NCBI GenBank assembly: GCA_038373865.1
Contig: JAXGGA010002345.1
Location: 60,594 to 124,593, forward strand
DNA: 64,000 bases
DNA from: Uloborus plumipes
Lineage: Eukaryota > Arthropoda > Arachnida > Araneae > Uloboridae
Reading direction: 5' to 3'
This document shows positions 48,277 to 58,887 of the stretch, piece after piece. Both the position numbers and the translations under genes were made by a program. How positions within the stretch are numbered: the stretch's first letter is position 1; each line of letters starts with the position of its first letter. The notes under the pieces are model-generated. The model was not told the origin of the DNA and made no database searches. It saw nothing but the letters and a program-made list of their open reading frames with translations.

Positions 48277-51013
48277 ATTATCTTTTTATTGCAACAATGT
48301 AACTGCAAAAACCTGAAAAATAAGCTATTTAGCGATTTATTAGAGTTGCATTATTTTTTTTTTTCCGCAGAAACAAAATGTTTTTTCGAGAACTTTCCTC
48401 TTTCCTTAATCAGTTATAGATCCATTCCTCAACCGCGGGAAATGTTTTAGAAAAGAACCGCAAAGGTGTTTTTTCAACCGACTCGTGTTTGAGCATTTTT
48501 GGGAAAATGACAGATATCCTGTTTTTTTTTTTTTTTTTTTAATAATAATCCTCAGAGGGGTGGGGGACTTAATTTTTAAACCTATTTTTACAACAAAATA
48601 GTTCGGAAATCGAATTATTACGCTTGATAGAATGCATAAGTTCAAATAAATCTTAACTGTTTGGAAATAATGGATACACACATAGGTAAAAAAGTGTTAA
48701 GGGTACAACTTGAAATGCAATTTAAACCTATTAATGTATGCTATTAAAGAATGCACTTCTAAATTATTATACGTATTGCTTCCATTCGGTCTACGTCTGC
48801 ATCAGCCGCAACAATAGCTCGAAGTCGCTGAGTTAGATCGTAGTAGGATAATAGAGAGTACAGATAAATAATATTACTGCGCTGCACTAACGCAGCCAGA
48901 ATTTAACTTCTGGTAAGGGTTTGTCATTACAGTTCTTACATCCACATAAACTATCGTATTAGGATTGGTAATACGTGTTAAAATCCATGGTTAAACTAAG
49001 ACTGGGATTCGTCCAGTCCCCTCCCCCCTTCCTTGCTGTGCTACTGTTGGAGTGACATGTCATAAATTTACAAATAAGGAGATGAAGTTCTAATCGCCAA
49101 GGAAAACAAAACTAAAAATTATTTTTCCCTCGCTTACATAAACTTTTGTGGTAAGCCTTTTCCAACATAGTACTCGTAAATTAGTTATGGTGAAATATCG
49201 TGCTCTGCATATGTTTTGTTTAAACAGTTGGATAGTGACAGCTATTAATGAAATTTCGAAGCAGGGAACTTATCACTATAATTTCATCACCAGATGAGGC
49301 AACAAGCTCAATTTGAACTAATCAATAGAATGTAAGATCAAGTGACACCAACAAGGAAGTACTGCTGCGCAAATCAGCTTCAAAATTCAAACATTTGCTC
49401 TGAACTTTTAAGAAGTAGAAACAGAACTTATAACAACACAGGAAAATAAATTGCTCACTCCTTTATAGTCGGAGAAAATGTTGGTATCGTATGACTAGTT
49501 CATCAGCACTTGAACTTCATAAGTTCACAGTTCCTCCGCGAAAAATATTCAAGCAATACTTAAAATTTTGAAATCGAAAAGGCGTCAATGACCTTTGAAG
49601 AGCGGTCACAATGCACCGGACTTCTATGATTCTTGGCACAATTACCTGATCCATTTTCCGTGAAATACGACCGAAGATTCATTTCCACGTAGAAGTTCAA
49701 AGCACGCCGCCAATCAGTTGGCGAAAATCCATTTCGCCGGAATTGTATTTTTGTTACAAACCTGGCAACGGATTTCCATCAGGCGATCGAATTGTTTCAG
49801 GGAACTAATAAAATCGATTTCTGTTCTGGAACTTCTTGCTTCAGACCGAGAGCGTAGTATTGTTGGTTTTGTATTATAAAGATGCCAAATGAATTCTATC
49901 CAATGCTCGGTTTCTGTCGTTTCTCAACATAATTCTTAAAGTTGAATTCGAATGCATCACATGCTACGTTTATTTCATTCCATTACCCTGGTTGTCATCA
50001 ACATATAGAATAATTTTTCTCTTCTGTGGCTGGATTAGTCTCAAATGTAGCTTACTTTATTTTGTAACTAACAAGTAATAATATAATCCGTATAAATAAA
50101 ACAGAATATATGTGTGTATGTTCCCTATACAAATCCGCAGTTTGCTTCGGGTCTGAGCCAGATTTGGCAGGGAGGTACTTCGTCACCCGGGAAGGGTCGT
50201 AGGGGGATTTTCGAACATCAAAAAGTCGAGTCGTTCGAAATTTAAGGACCCAAAAATAGCTTAAAATTATTGCTCTTTCTACCCGAAATAATTATTGGAT
50301 GTTCTCGATTTTGGTCTCATAGGAAATCTTGAAAAATACCTTTTATGAGAATTTCTTTCCAAAGGTTTCGAAAACTCCTAAATGCTAACTGCACCCAGAA
50401 GAAAGATGAAGGCATTTTTAAGTTTGGAAATATCCATTTTAAATTGGATTTATTAATATCGTTGCTTACTTTATTTTGTGTCTTGCAAGTAATTAAGAAT
50501 AAAATTAGTTGGCTTTTAGCCCTATAGAATTTCAATAATGAACTAAATATTAAACCTCAATAGAATGAGCAGAATCAGCAAACACAATATACAGGGTATT
50601 TGTTCCCTCTGTTATCTCAGTTCAGTAACATAATAGGCACAATTTAATCGATAGTTTGAATGCTGTAAAGACAATTGGACATTTTGTAACAATTATCAAC
50701 TCTTTTTGGTACGAAACTTTTTTTCGTCAAACTTTGCATATCGCCCTTGAATTTCCGAATGCAGAATATTTTGAAAATTTATAGATACACGCTGTTTACA
50801 AAGGAAAGAAACTAAACATTTTCTCTCTATTTAGAGTTTTAAAACCAGGGTTTCGTTAATTTTGAATATTAACTAATAACTTCAGTTGATAGGTGTTAAA
50901 GATTACACTAGTCCATAAAAAATTTGACACTATAGCTATTAAGCTATTCATTTAAGAAGTGTTGTTTCCAATTCTCGTAGCTGAGTATACACATCTATTT
51001 TTTTGAGTTGTCA
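48277..51013. other. Mostly unassigned DNA, no gene seen
   Basis: A minus-strand open piece at 48773-48846 (containing DLTQRLRAIVAAD) looks like a transposase scrap. From about 50085 the TATGTGTGTATGTTCCC / CGGGTCTGAGCCAGATTTGG stretch resembles a dispersed non-autonomous element known to me only by memory. A GC-richer stretch (49600-49800) has no convincing frame. Confidence 0.4.
48773..48846 (-). pseudogene. Possible transposase C-terminal scrap
   Basis: About 25 codons with natural composition (DLTQRLRAIVAADADVDR) in a GC-richer patch, ended by nearby stops. Similar tails occur in Tc1/mariner transposases. Too short to classify. Confidence 0.25.
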
Positions 51014-51249
51014 ACCCATTAACGCCAAACATTTCTTTAAAAAGGTTACTTGAATTTGATATACATGAGTAGAAATGCATATATTAAGAGTATTTCAAAA
51101 GCATTTTGAAATACACTTAACGTATGAATTTCTGAACATTCATTTCATTTATCGAACCAATTCAAAAATGAAAGATTAATATTTGATTTGAAGATAAGAA
51201 TGGGAGTTTTATACAGTGTCCTTATATGACGACACTGGGCACTAATGGG
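51014..51249. mobile_element. piggyBac-like MITE, CCCATT family (decayed)
   Basis: Ends CCCATTAACGCC and GGGCACTAATGGG; flanks TCAA and TTCA look like a mutated TTAA. Same end design as 57552-58057. 236 bp, non-coding. Confidence 0.5.
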
Positions 51250-51783
51250 TTCAAACACATTTAATAGACGCAAAAGCAAGTAGAGTGGGGTCCACTTCAG
51301 ACAGTTTAATAACAATATGCAATGAAAAACTGCGTAAGATGTGACAAGGAGAGGAGACTATTAGAAGTATGACACTTTGTTATTGTTTGCGGTCAAATTT
51401 CTGGAAAAAAAGTGACTATTACGGAGAGCTTCGAATACCGTACATAAAATTATATTTCATTCAAGGGGAAGACAGACTAGATGTAAACAACGAAATGCTG
51501 TAGTTGGCTACATTAATCACGTGCTTGGCTTAGAGAAGAACAAATTGGTGCCAATCAAACGGCGAACGCAAATTCTAATGTTTTTTTTTTTTTTTAATTT
51601 TTTATTATTCCAGATAATATCCTCAAGAGAGACATAGCGGTAAATCTTCTGTTAACCCATTTGTTCACTCACAGTTTATGTTTTCCGTAAACCAAGTGTA
51701 GACGTCACATCATTTTAACCCTTTATGCACTGAATTAATTTGTAAATGAATTTTTATACATATATATTTCTCAGTTGAAAATA
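51250..51783. other. AT-rich DNA with solo piggyBac-like ends
   Basis: TTAACCCATTTGTTCACTC at 51652 and TTAACCCTTTATGCACTG at about 51716 look like isolated left ends of piggyBac-like elements. No partners found nearby. Confidence 0.35.
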
Positions 51784-51968
51784 CTGTCAGACCCCTTAAT
51801 CGAATACTGTCGATTGCAAGAAATGTTATTCGATTCATCGGGGTATTTGTTTAAGCGGGGATCTTTTACATTTCGTCTATGGAGTGGGAAATATTCGATT
51901 CCGGGATATTTTACTCGTATAAGCGGGGTATTCGTTTATCCGTTACCCGATTAAGCAGAGCCGACTGC
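51784..51968 (+). mobile_element. pogo-type MITE, CTGTCGG family, copy 3
   Basis: TA at 51782-51783, start CTGTCAGACCCCTTAATCGA, end GATTAAGCAGAGCCGACTG. Internal CGGGGTATT repeats as in copy 2. Confidence 0.7.
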
Positions 51969-52465
51969 ATATCATATAACAGAGTATAAAAATTTTGACA
52001 ATCAGTAGGGCTTAGGCCCTAAAACCGGTACTAGCAGCTAAAAAAAAACTGTTTCGGTTCGCTGATAAAAACTGTCAGCTTCTCAGCAAAGTACAAGGAA
52101 TGGTACTTTCAAGTAGGGGAGAGTGGTAATGAATGGGCCACTTTTTGGTTTTGAATTTTTGTAATTTTTTCAAACACTTTGTTTTAACTCTAAATTGGTG
52201 TTTTAGTTACTTTACTTATCTGGCTATCTAAAAAGGTCATAAAAGTTGGATTAGCACCTGTCTATAATGAATTACAATAGAAAATAAAAATTTTGAAATT
52301 TGGCCCATTCAACCCCGCCTATGGGGTTGAATGGGCCATCGAAGGTAATGAATGGGCCACTAAATGAATTCAATGAAAACATGTGGATTTAATCTTTTAT
52401 TTGCTGAATATGACAAAATAATTGTGGCACTTGACATGATACAAAATCATACTGATTTAAAATTA

Positions 52466-53735
52466 TCTACTTATATTAAAAACTGAGTATCTTTCTAACT
52501 ATCTTTCTATCTTTCTTTCTATCTTTCTTTCTATCTTTCTATGTCACGCTTATTTCTCCTGAACGCCAATGAACTGAAAGTCGAACCAGGTACCGGTAGA
52601 TAGGTAATTTTTCAGGCTTCATTAGTTTCAATCTATATGATTATACGATTTTAATTAGCGAAGATATCAATTAATAAGTAGTCAAGTTTAAAGCGATTAA
52701 GCCTAATAAATGATTAAATATGAAATCCATTCTTGCAAACCGTCGTTGCCATGAAACAGTGATAACAATGATAATGAGAATTTGGAATAAAGGCTTAACT
52801 AAATCAAACACGAAACTCATAAGCGGGTTACTTACGTAGTATTTTTATCGCTAGCTACTGGTAATATTTTTAAACATTCATTTGTTGAAAAGCCATATCT
52901 ACTTATATTAAAAACTGAGTATCTTTCTAACTATCTTTCTTTCTAACTATCTTTCTTTCTAACTATCTTTCTTTCTAACTATCTTTCTATCTTTCTATGT
53001 CACGCTTCTTTCTCCTGAACGCCAATGAATAGAAAGTCGAACCAGGTACCGATAGATAGGTAATTTTTCAAGCTTCTTTAGTTTCAATTGATATAATTAT
53101 ACGATTTTAATTAGCGAAGATATCAATTAATAAGTAGTCAAATTTAAAGCGATTAAGCCTAATAAATGATTAAATATGAAATTCATTCTTGCAAACCGTC
53201 GTTGCTATGAAACGGTGATAACAATGCTAATGAGAATTTTGAATGAAGGCTTAACTAAATCAAACACGAAACTCATAAGCGGACCACTTACGTAGAATTT
53301 TTATCGCTAGCTACAGGTAATATTTTGAAACATTTATTTGTTGAAGAGCCATCTACTTATATTAAAAACTGAGTATCTATGTCTGCTTTTTTTCTTTGAG
53401 CGACCTGAACTTACTGAAACTTTCCTCACCATCTTGAAGGCGTGAAGCATCTCAATAATTCGAATGATTTTTTTATATAGGAAAAAAGTAAAGGCGTGAA
53501 GCGCCTGTAAGCGAGCCGCCTTGGCGGGGAGTAGTTTCTTTAAAATTTTTTCTCACTACTTTCAGGGCACGAAGTGCCCGTGCAACGCCGGGCCACGTGC
53601 GTGGTATGTCTTGAAATCGAATGAACATTAAATTATATCAAATAATATAATTTCAGAATGAGGTAAAAGTTAGAGAGGGGGGACGTTATGCATCAGCATG
53701 CCGCAGGAAGCTAATCTAGCTGCCCTGGCAGCTAG
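52466..53735 (+). mobile_element. Three-headed composite Helitron D
   Basis: The 5' terminus TCTACTTATATTAAAAACTG occurs at 52466, 52898 and 53352, each after an A, but there is only one 3' terminus (CTAG at 53732-53735, followed by T). The first two heads each lead a module of about 430-450 bp with CTTT/CTAT microsatellite and GTCGAACCAGGTACCG; the third leads the short 3' module. The old 3' hairpin GCCCG-TGCAACGC-CGGGC is internal at 53576-53593. The actual end is the palindrome CTAGCTGCCCTGGCAGCTAG. No protein coding. Confidence 0.8.
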
Positions 53736-54116
53736 TACTAATGTTAAAAACTGAGTGTCTATGTCTGCTTTTTTAATTTGAGCGAGCTGAATTTACTGAA
53801 ACTCTCCTCACCATCTTGAAGACGCGTAGCATCTCAATAATTCGTATGATTTTTTTGATGCAGGAAAAAAGTGAAGGCGTGAAGCGCCTGTTAGCGAGCC
53901 GCCTTGGCGGGGAGTAGTTTCTTGAAAATTTCCTTACTACTTTCATGGCACGAAGTGCCCGTGCAACGCCGGGCCACGTGCGTGGTATGTCTTGAAATTG
54001 AATAAACATTAAATTCTATCAAATAATATAACTTCAAAATGAGGTAAAAGTTAGAGAAGGGGCACGTTATGCATCAACATGCCGCAGGAAGCTAATCTAG
54101 CTGCCCTGGCAGCTAG
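53736..54116 (+). mobile_element. Short Helitron D copy, joined tail-to-head
   Basis: Starts immediately after the CTAG of the previous element (TACTAATGTTAAAAACTGAG) and ends with the same CTAGCTGCCCTGGCAGCTAG. Nearly identical to 53352-53735, including the internal hairpin at 53957-53974 and GCGAGCCGCCTTGGCGG. Confidence 0.75.
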
Positions 54117-54783
54117 TATAAACATAAAAACTGATGCAATTAAAATAAAACTGATGCATACCAATTGTAGCAGAAAAATGACTAAATAATGAGATTGTAA
54201 GAACTAAATAACATCAAATATCTACTTATATTAAAAACTGAGTATCTTTCTATCTATCTATGTCACGCTTATTTCTCCTGAACGCCAATGAACTGAAAGT
54301 CGAACCAGGTACCGATAGATAGGAAATTTTTCAGGCTTCATTAGTTTCAATCTATATGATTATACGATTTTAATTAGCGAAGATATCAATTAATAAGTAT
54401 TCAAATTTAAAGCGATTAAGCCTAATAAATGATTAAACTTCCAAGACATTTTTTCTTACCGTTGCCATTTTGAATTAAAACGTTAATTAAATTATTGAAC
54501 TATTTAAAATTCCAAGATATTTATTTCTTTCCGTTGCGATTTTGAATTAAAACGTTAATTAAATTGAACTTTTTAAAATGAAAGAGTGTTATTTTTTTCC
54601 ATTGTCATTTTAAATACGTGTTATAACAAAGTTCTAACAATTGTTTTTATTCTAATTATTAATGACATATTTTTTCTCAGGTACCATTTTGAAAATGTGT
54701 TTTTAAATAAAATTGCAATTGCTGTTTTTAGAAGGGACTTTTTCTGGCTGCGATCCATAAGTAGTCAAATTTAAAGCGATTAA

Positions 54784-55085
54784 GGCAGGGATTCAAGTGA
54801 AACAGCACTGCGATCGCTTCGAACTGCAATCGCTACTGGAAGTGAATTACATTATTATCAACTTAAATTGGCATGACGTCACTACGGATGGAGCCAATAA
54901 GAGCTCACAAGAAGTCGGCGATCTCCTCTTATTCGCCAAGTAGGCTGTGACGTTTTATCTAGCTCGTTTTTAATAGGTAAACGTCACGCTGACGTCACGA
55001 TGTTTTTATCAAGAAACGTTCTAATGTAATTCATTTCCAGTCGCGATTGTAATTTGCGATTGCCTGTTTCACTTGAATCCCTGCC
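54784..55085. mobile_element. Harbinger-type MITE, GGCAGGG family, copy 2
   Basis: 302 bp, TAA at 54781-54783 and 55086-55088. Reverse orientation relative to copy 1. Inside the tandem array. Confidence 0.9.
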
Positions 55086-55452
55086 TAAGCTTAATTAATG
55101 ATTAAAATTCCAAGATATTTTTTCTTACCGTTGCCATTTTGAATTAAAACGTTAATTAAATTATTGAACTATTTAAAATTCCAAGATATTTATTTCTTTC
55201 CGTTGCGATTTTGAATTAAAACGTTAATTAAATTGAACTTTTTAAAATGAAAGAGTGTTATTTTTTTCCATTGTCATTTTAAATACGTGTTATAACAAAG
55301 TTCTAACAATTGTTTTTATTCTAATTATTAATGACATATTTTTTCTCAGGTACCATTTTGAAAATGTGTTTTTAAATAAAATTGCAATTGCTGTTTTTAG
55401 AAGGGACTTTTTCTGGCTGCGATCCATAAGTAGTCAAATTTAAAGCGATTAA

Positions 55453-55754
55453 GGCAGGGATTCAAGTGAAACAGCACTGCGATCGCTTCGAACTGCAATC
55501 GCTACTGGAAGTGAATTACATTATTATCAACTTAAATTGGCATGACGTCACTACGGATGGAGCCAATAAGAGCTCACAAGAAGTCGGCGATCTCCTCTTA
55601 TTCGCCAAGTAGGCTGTGACGTTTTATCTAGCTCGTTTTTAATAGGCAAACGTCACGCTGACGTCACGATGTTTTTATCAAGAAACGTTCTAATGTAATT
55701 CATTTCCAGTCGCGATTGTAATTTGCGATTGCCTGTTTCACTTGAATCCCTGCC
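55453..55754. mobile_element. Harbinger-type MITE, GGCAGGG family, copy 3
   Basis: 302 bp, TAA at 55450-55452 and 55755-55757. Almost identical to copy 2 and duplicated with its tandem unit, not an independent insertion. Confidence 0.9.
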
Positions 55755-56293
55755 TAAGCTTAATTAATGATTAAAATTCCAAGATATTTTTTCTTACCGT
55801 TGCCATTTTGAATTAAAACGTTAATTAAATTATTGAACTATTTAAAATTCCAAGATATTTATTTCTTTCCGTTGCGATTTTGAATTAAAACGTTAATTAA
55901 GTTGAACTTTTTAAAATGAAAGAGTTATTTTTTTCATTGTCATTTTGAATACGTGTTATAACAAAGTTCTAACAATTGTTTTTATTCTAATTATTAATGA
56001 CATATTTTTTCTCAGGTACCATTTTGAAAATGTGTTTTTAAATAAAATTGCAATTGCTGTTTTTAGAAGGGACTTTTTCTGGCTTCGATCCAAATATTAA
56101 AAGAACTTTTTCGTTTAGAATTTTGCAATTAATTTTACCGGAAGAAAGCGGTTTGGAAATAATTGTTTTTGGAAAGGAATTTTATTTGTAATTTAGGGAG
56201 AGTGCTAAGTATGCGCTACTTGACATCGTCTTTATTTTTGAGGAAGCATGTGCAAATAATTCGATTGATTCTTTGATGCAGGAAAGCTTTTTA

Positions 56294-56509
56294 GCGAGCC
56301 GCTTTAGCCGGGAGTAGTTTATTAAACTTTTCCTTGGTAATTTAAATGCGAGCCGCCTTGGCGGCGAGTAGTGAATTGAAACTTTCCTCGCTACTGTAAA
56401 GGCGAGCCGCCTTGACGGCGAGTAAACTGTTTAAACTTTCCTCATTTCTTTAAAGGCGAGCCGCCTTGGTGGCGAGTAGTTTTCTCAAACTGCCTTCACT
56501 ACATTACAG
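56294..56509. repeat. 54-bp tandem repeat with GCC/GGC hairpins
   Basis: GCGAGCCG starts units at 56294, 56348, 56402 and 56456, exactly 54 bp apart. Each carries a GCCGCC-TT-GGCGGC type hairpin followed by GAGTA. Ends at the Helitron 3' hairpin. Confidence 0.9.
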
Positions 56510-57551
56510 CCCGTGCAACGCCGGGCTACGCAGCTAGTATATTTAAAAAAAACAGATAATACACACTATGATTTAACAAAATTTATATACTCCAAAAATA
56601 ATATTAAAAATCATTTTCAAAAACTTCATCTTCATTTTCAAACTTGTCAAAATTCAACATTTTTTAAAAAAAAGTTACTAGACATCGGGAATAAGAAATA
56701 TCTAACTTAAGTTACCAAGAAAGAAAATGAAATTGTACTGTGAGGAATATAATATGAAGGAGAGAGGGGGCTTTTTCAAGCCACGGCAACTGCGACCAGA
56801 GGTCTATTGTACTAGAGGAATATAATATAGATCTGCGAATTATATTTAGAAGTTACCGCAAACCTATTTTGAAGACAGTAATCTTAATCTATCTATGACA
56901 GTCAGTTGTGTTTCATATTAATGCGAAAATCCAAAGAAAGGGAAGAAAAACAATATTTAGGTGGCCCATTCATTACCATGACATAGTGGCCCATTCAGCC
57001 CCACCTATACTTCTGCAATACATTTAGGTTTTTTGAGTACATTGAATTTAGATAACATCAAAATACATCTTAAGATTAGTTTATATATATGGAAAGACTA
57101 GCTTATACATATGTATGCAGTGAAATACTTGGTACATTTTAGCTAGGAAATGTTTTACTAAAAAGGGAAAAACTTACTTTTCAGTCAGATTCGTGACCAT
57201 GCCACTCTAGTTTGAAAATGGCTCAGCGCAAACGAATGAAAATTGGATGAGTTTAGTTGAACAAATAGCTACATCTATTGGTGGCATCAAAAAAACATTC
57301 ATGCAAATACTTTTTCATATTTTGTTAGTGGCCCATTTATCACCATGGCCCATTCATTACCACTCTCCCCTACCAGCAGGATTCCAGCCATATTGGATTC
57401 ATAATATTAAATTAATGTAAGCGATGCTTCTAAATATCGTCAGGGCACAAAATGTTAAGAGCGTCAAAATAAAATTTTTGTGTATGAGCTACTTCAGAAT
57501 TTTGCGTGTCGTGAAAATAAACTGTTGAGCAAGAGAACACGTTCTTCTTAA

Positions 57552-58057
57552 CCCATTTATGCCCAGTAGCCTGAAAACGGGACGTTTGTTAGTGACTGCA
57601 TACAAAAACCTGTAATGGGTACATCATTTTCTTAAGCTGTATTTCACAAGTTAAATAATCCTTCTTGAGAAAACCAGTTAGAGCCACTATTTGGACATCA
57701 GAGTTTATTGACAGCTATTTTCAGACAAATCAGTCAAGCAACGATCCAGCATGGGTAGCCACAGAAAGTAAGTTTTTTTAGCGAACTTATTTTTCATAAA
57801 ATTAAACTATTTTAAAATAATTTGCTTGAAATTGATCACAGATGCCTTCTATAATGTTACTTTGCAAAAGTAAAGTCAAGTTAGGTCGTATTTTGCTCAA
57901 ATATCTGCAAAATATCCCATAAACTGGATGGTAAATAACTTAATATGGCAACGGCGAACTATTTCAAGCCTAAAATGTATGTAAACCATTCCAAGTAAGA
58001 GTTTTAAGCAGATAAAAATTGAAAAAAAATGTTTAAAAAAACTTGGGCATAAATGGG
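57552..58057. mobile_element. piggyBac-like MITE, CCCATT family, 506 bp
   Basis: TTAA at 57548-57551 and 58058-58061. Ends CCCATTTATGCCCA and TGGGCATAAATGGG, perfect mirrors. Non-coding. Confidence 0.85.
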
Positions 58058-58768
58058 TTAAGCAAACTCGCTGGGTGACAGTACACAAATGTAAGCGATA
58101 CAGAATACACCGAAAGTTAAACGACCGCCAAAAGTAAATTGAAAGAATGGAATGGGGCGCTAATGTGTGTTTGTGCCGCGGCGTAGTACGAGCAACTACC
58201 ATATCCGTCGTGATCACCTGTGTGTGAAAAGCGGAAATGTTTCCTCGATGATGCCACCTGCACGGAAGAAAAAAAATCGTTTGGGTTTGGTTTCTTCAGC
58301 AGATGGCAGGATGTTGGCAGTTTTCGGCGGCAAGTTTGACAACATCAACTCGATCAGACCAATGGTTCTGTAAGGACCCGCACATAAAAGAATGGGATAA
58401 AACTATCAAAGGCGTTTTCTTCCTCCTTTTTCAGTTGCATACATTTAAAGGGACTAGAAAATTGTTTGTTTTCCTCCAAATAAATAAATTTTTTACACAT
58501 TCTTACTGTCAATTAATGAGCTAGATTCCAAATGAAGTGATGTCCAATTTTTTTTCCTTCTTGAAAAAATTCAAATTTGTAATGCAAGATTTAATATTGA
58601 ATCTAAAGAAAATAATTTTTCCCGGTTCTCTATGGATGATAATAATACAGAATTATGTGTGTGGTTAATAATTTCTTAAAGTTAAAAGAACGAAATTACT
58701 CAAACCCTTTTGGAGAAAAAGTGTATGAACCCTTTTGGCAGAAACAAATAACAAAATGAAAGGACTTA
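58058..58768. other. Unassigned DNA with a GC-richer patch
   Basis: 58155-58385 is GC-richer and open on the plus strand for about 65 codons (to 58373), but composition and splice signals are not convincing. No gene supported. Confidence 0.4.
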
Positions 58769-58887
58769 GGGCCTGGCAGCCATCAGCAGAAAACCGACCG
58801 AAACCTAAATTTCTGGTGAAAAAATGGAAAATACCCGGATTTTCGGTTTCTGCCTTCGGTTTTCTGCTGACGTGGAGTATACGACCC
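58769..58887. mobile_element. Harbinger-type MITE, GGGCC family
   Basis: 119 bp, TTA at 58766-58768 and 58888-58890. Shares CGACCGAAACC, GGTTTCTGCCTTCGGTTT and CCCGGATTTTCGG words with the MITE that hosts the 4-kb transposon (29043-33165). Confidence 0.75.

Larger units (their letters stand above)
54394..56092. repeat. Tandem array: 364-bp unit, 669 bp where a MITE is included
   Basis: TAAGTA(G/T)TCAAATTTAAAGCG starts units at 54394, 54758 and 55427, spacing 364 then 669. The difference, 305, equals the 302-bp Harbinger MITE plus its 3-bp duplication. AAAATGAAAGAG falls at 54575, 55244 and 55913. The first two MITE-bearing segments differ by about one base in over 600, so amplification was recent. 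Confidence 0.9.
54221..56537 (+). mobile_element. Helitron D relative with original 3' end
   Basis: One head (TCTACTTATATTAAAAACTG at 54221) and the 3' end GCCCGTGCAACGCCGGGC (56509-56526), then TACGCAG and CTAG (56534-56537) before T. This is the standard Helitron spacing of hairpin and terminus. The interior holds a tandem array with Harbinger MITEs and a 54-bp array. Confidence 0.8.
52113..57373. mobile_element. Word-repeat transposon with GTAGGGGAGAGTGG ends, packed with Helitrons
   Basis: Left end GTAGGGGAGAGTGGTAATGA, right end TCATTACCACTCTCCCCTAC. The word AATGAATGGGCCAC and its complement recur in both terminal regions (about 52130, 52350, 56960, 57330). The TA inside the ends may be the target duplication. 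Helitrons and a tandem array occupy most of 52466-56537. No transposase. Confidence 0.65.

Noticed and set aside
53773..54009. 78-codon minus-strand open frame
   Set aside because: It lies wholly inside a Helitron copy and arises from GC-rich hairpin sequence; no family resemblance.
54586..55443. Two identical 62-codon open frames
   Set aside because: They are copies of the tandem unit in AT-rich Helitron DNA, with composition of random AT-rich translation.
58155..58385. Possible 5' exon of the CAP-Gly gene
   Set aside because: GC-richer, but I could not find a consistent frame with good splice sites; left as unassigned.
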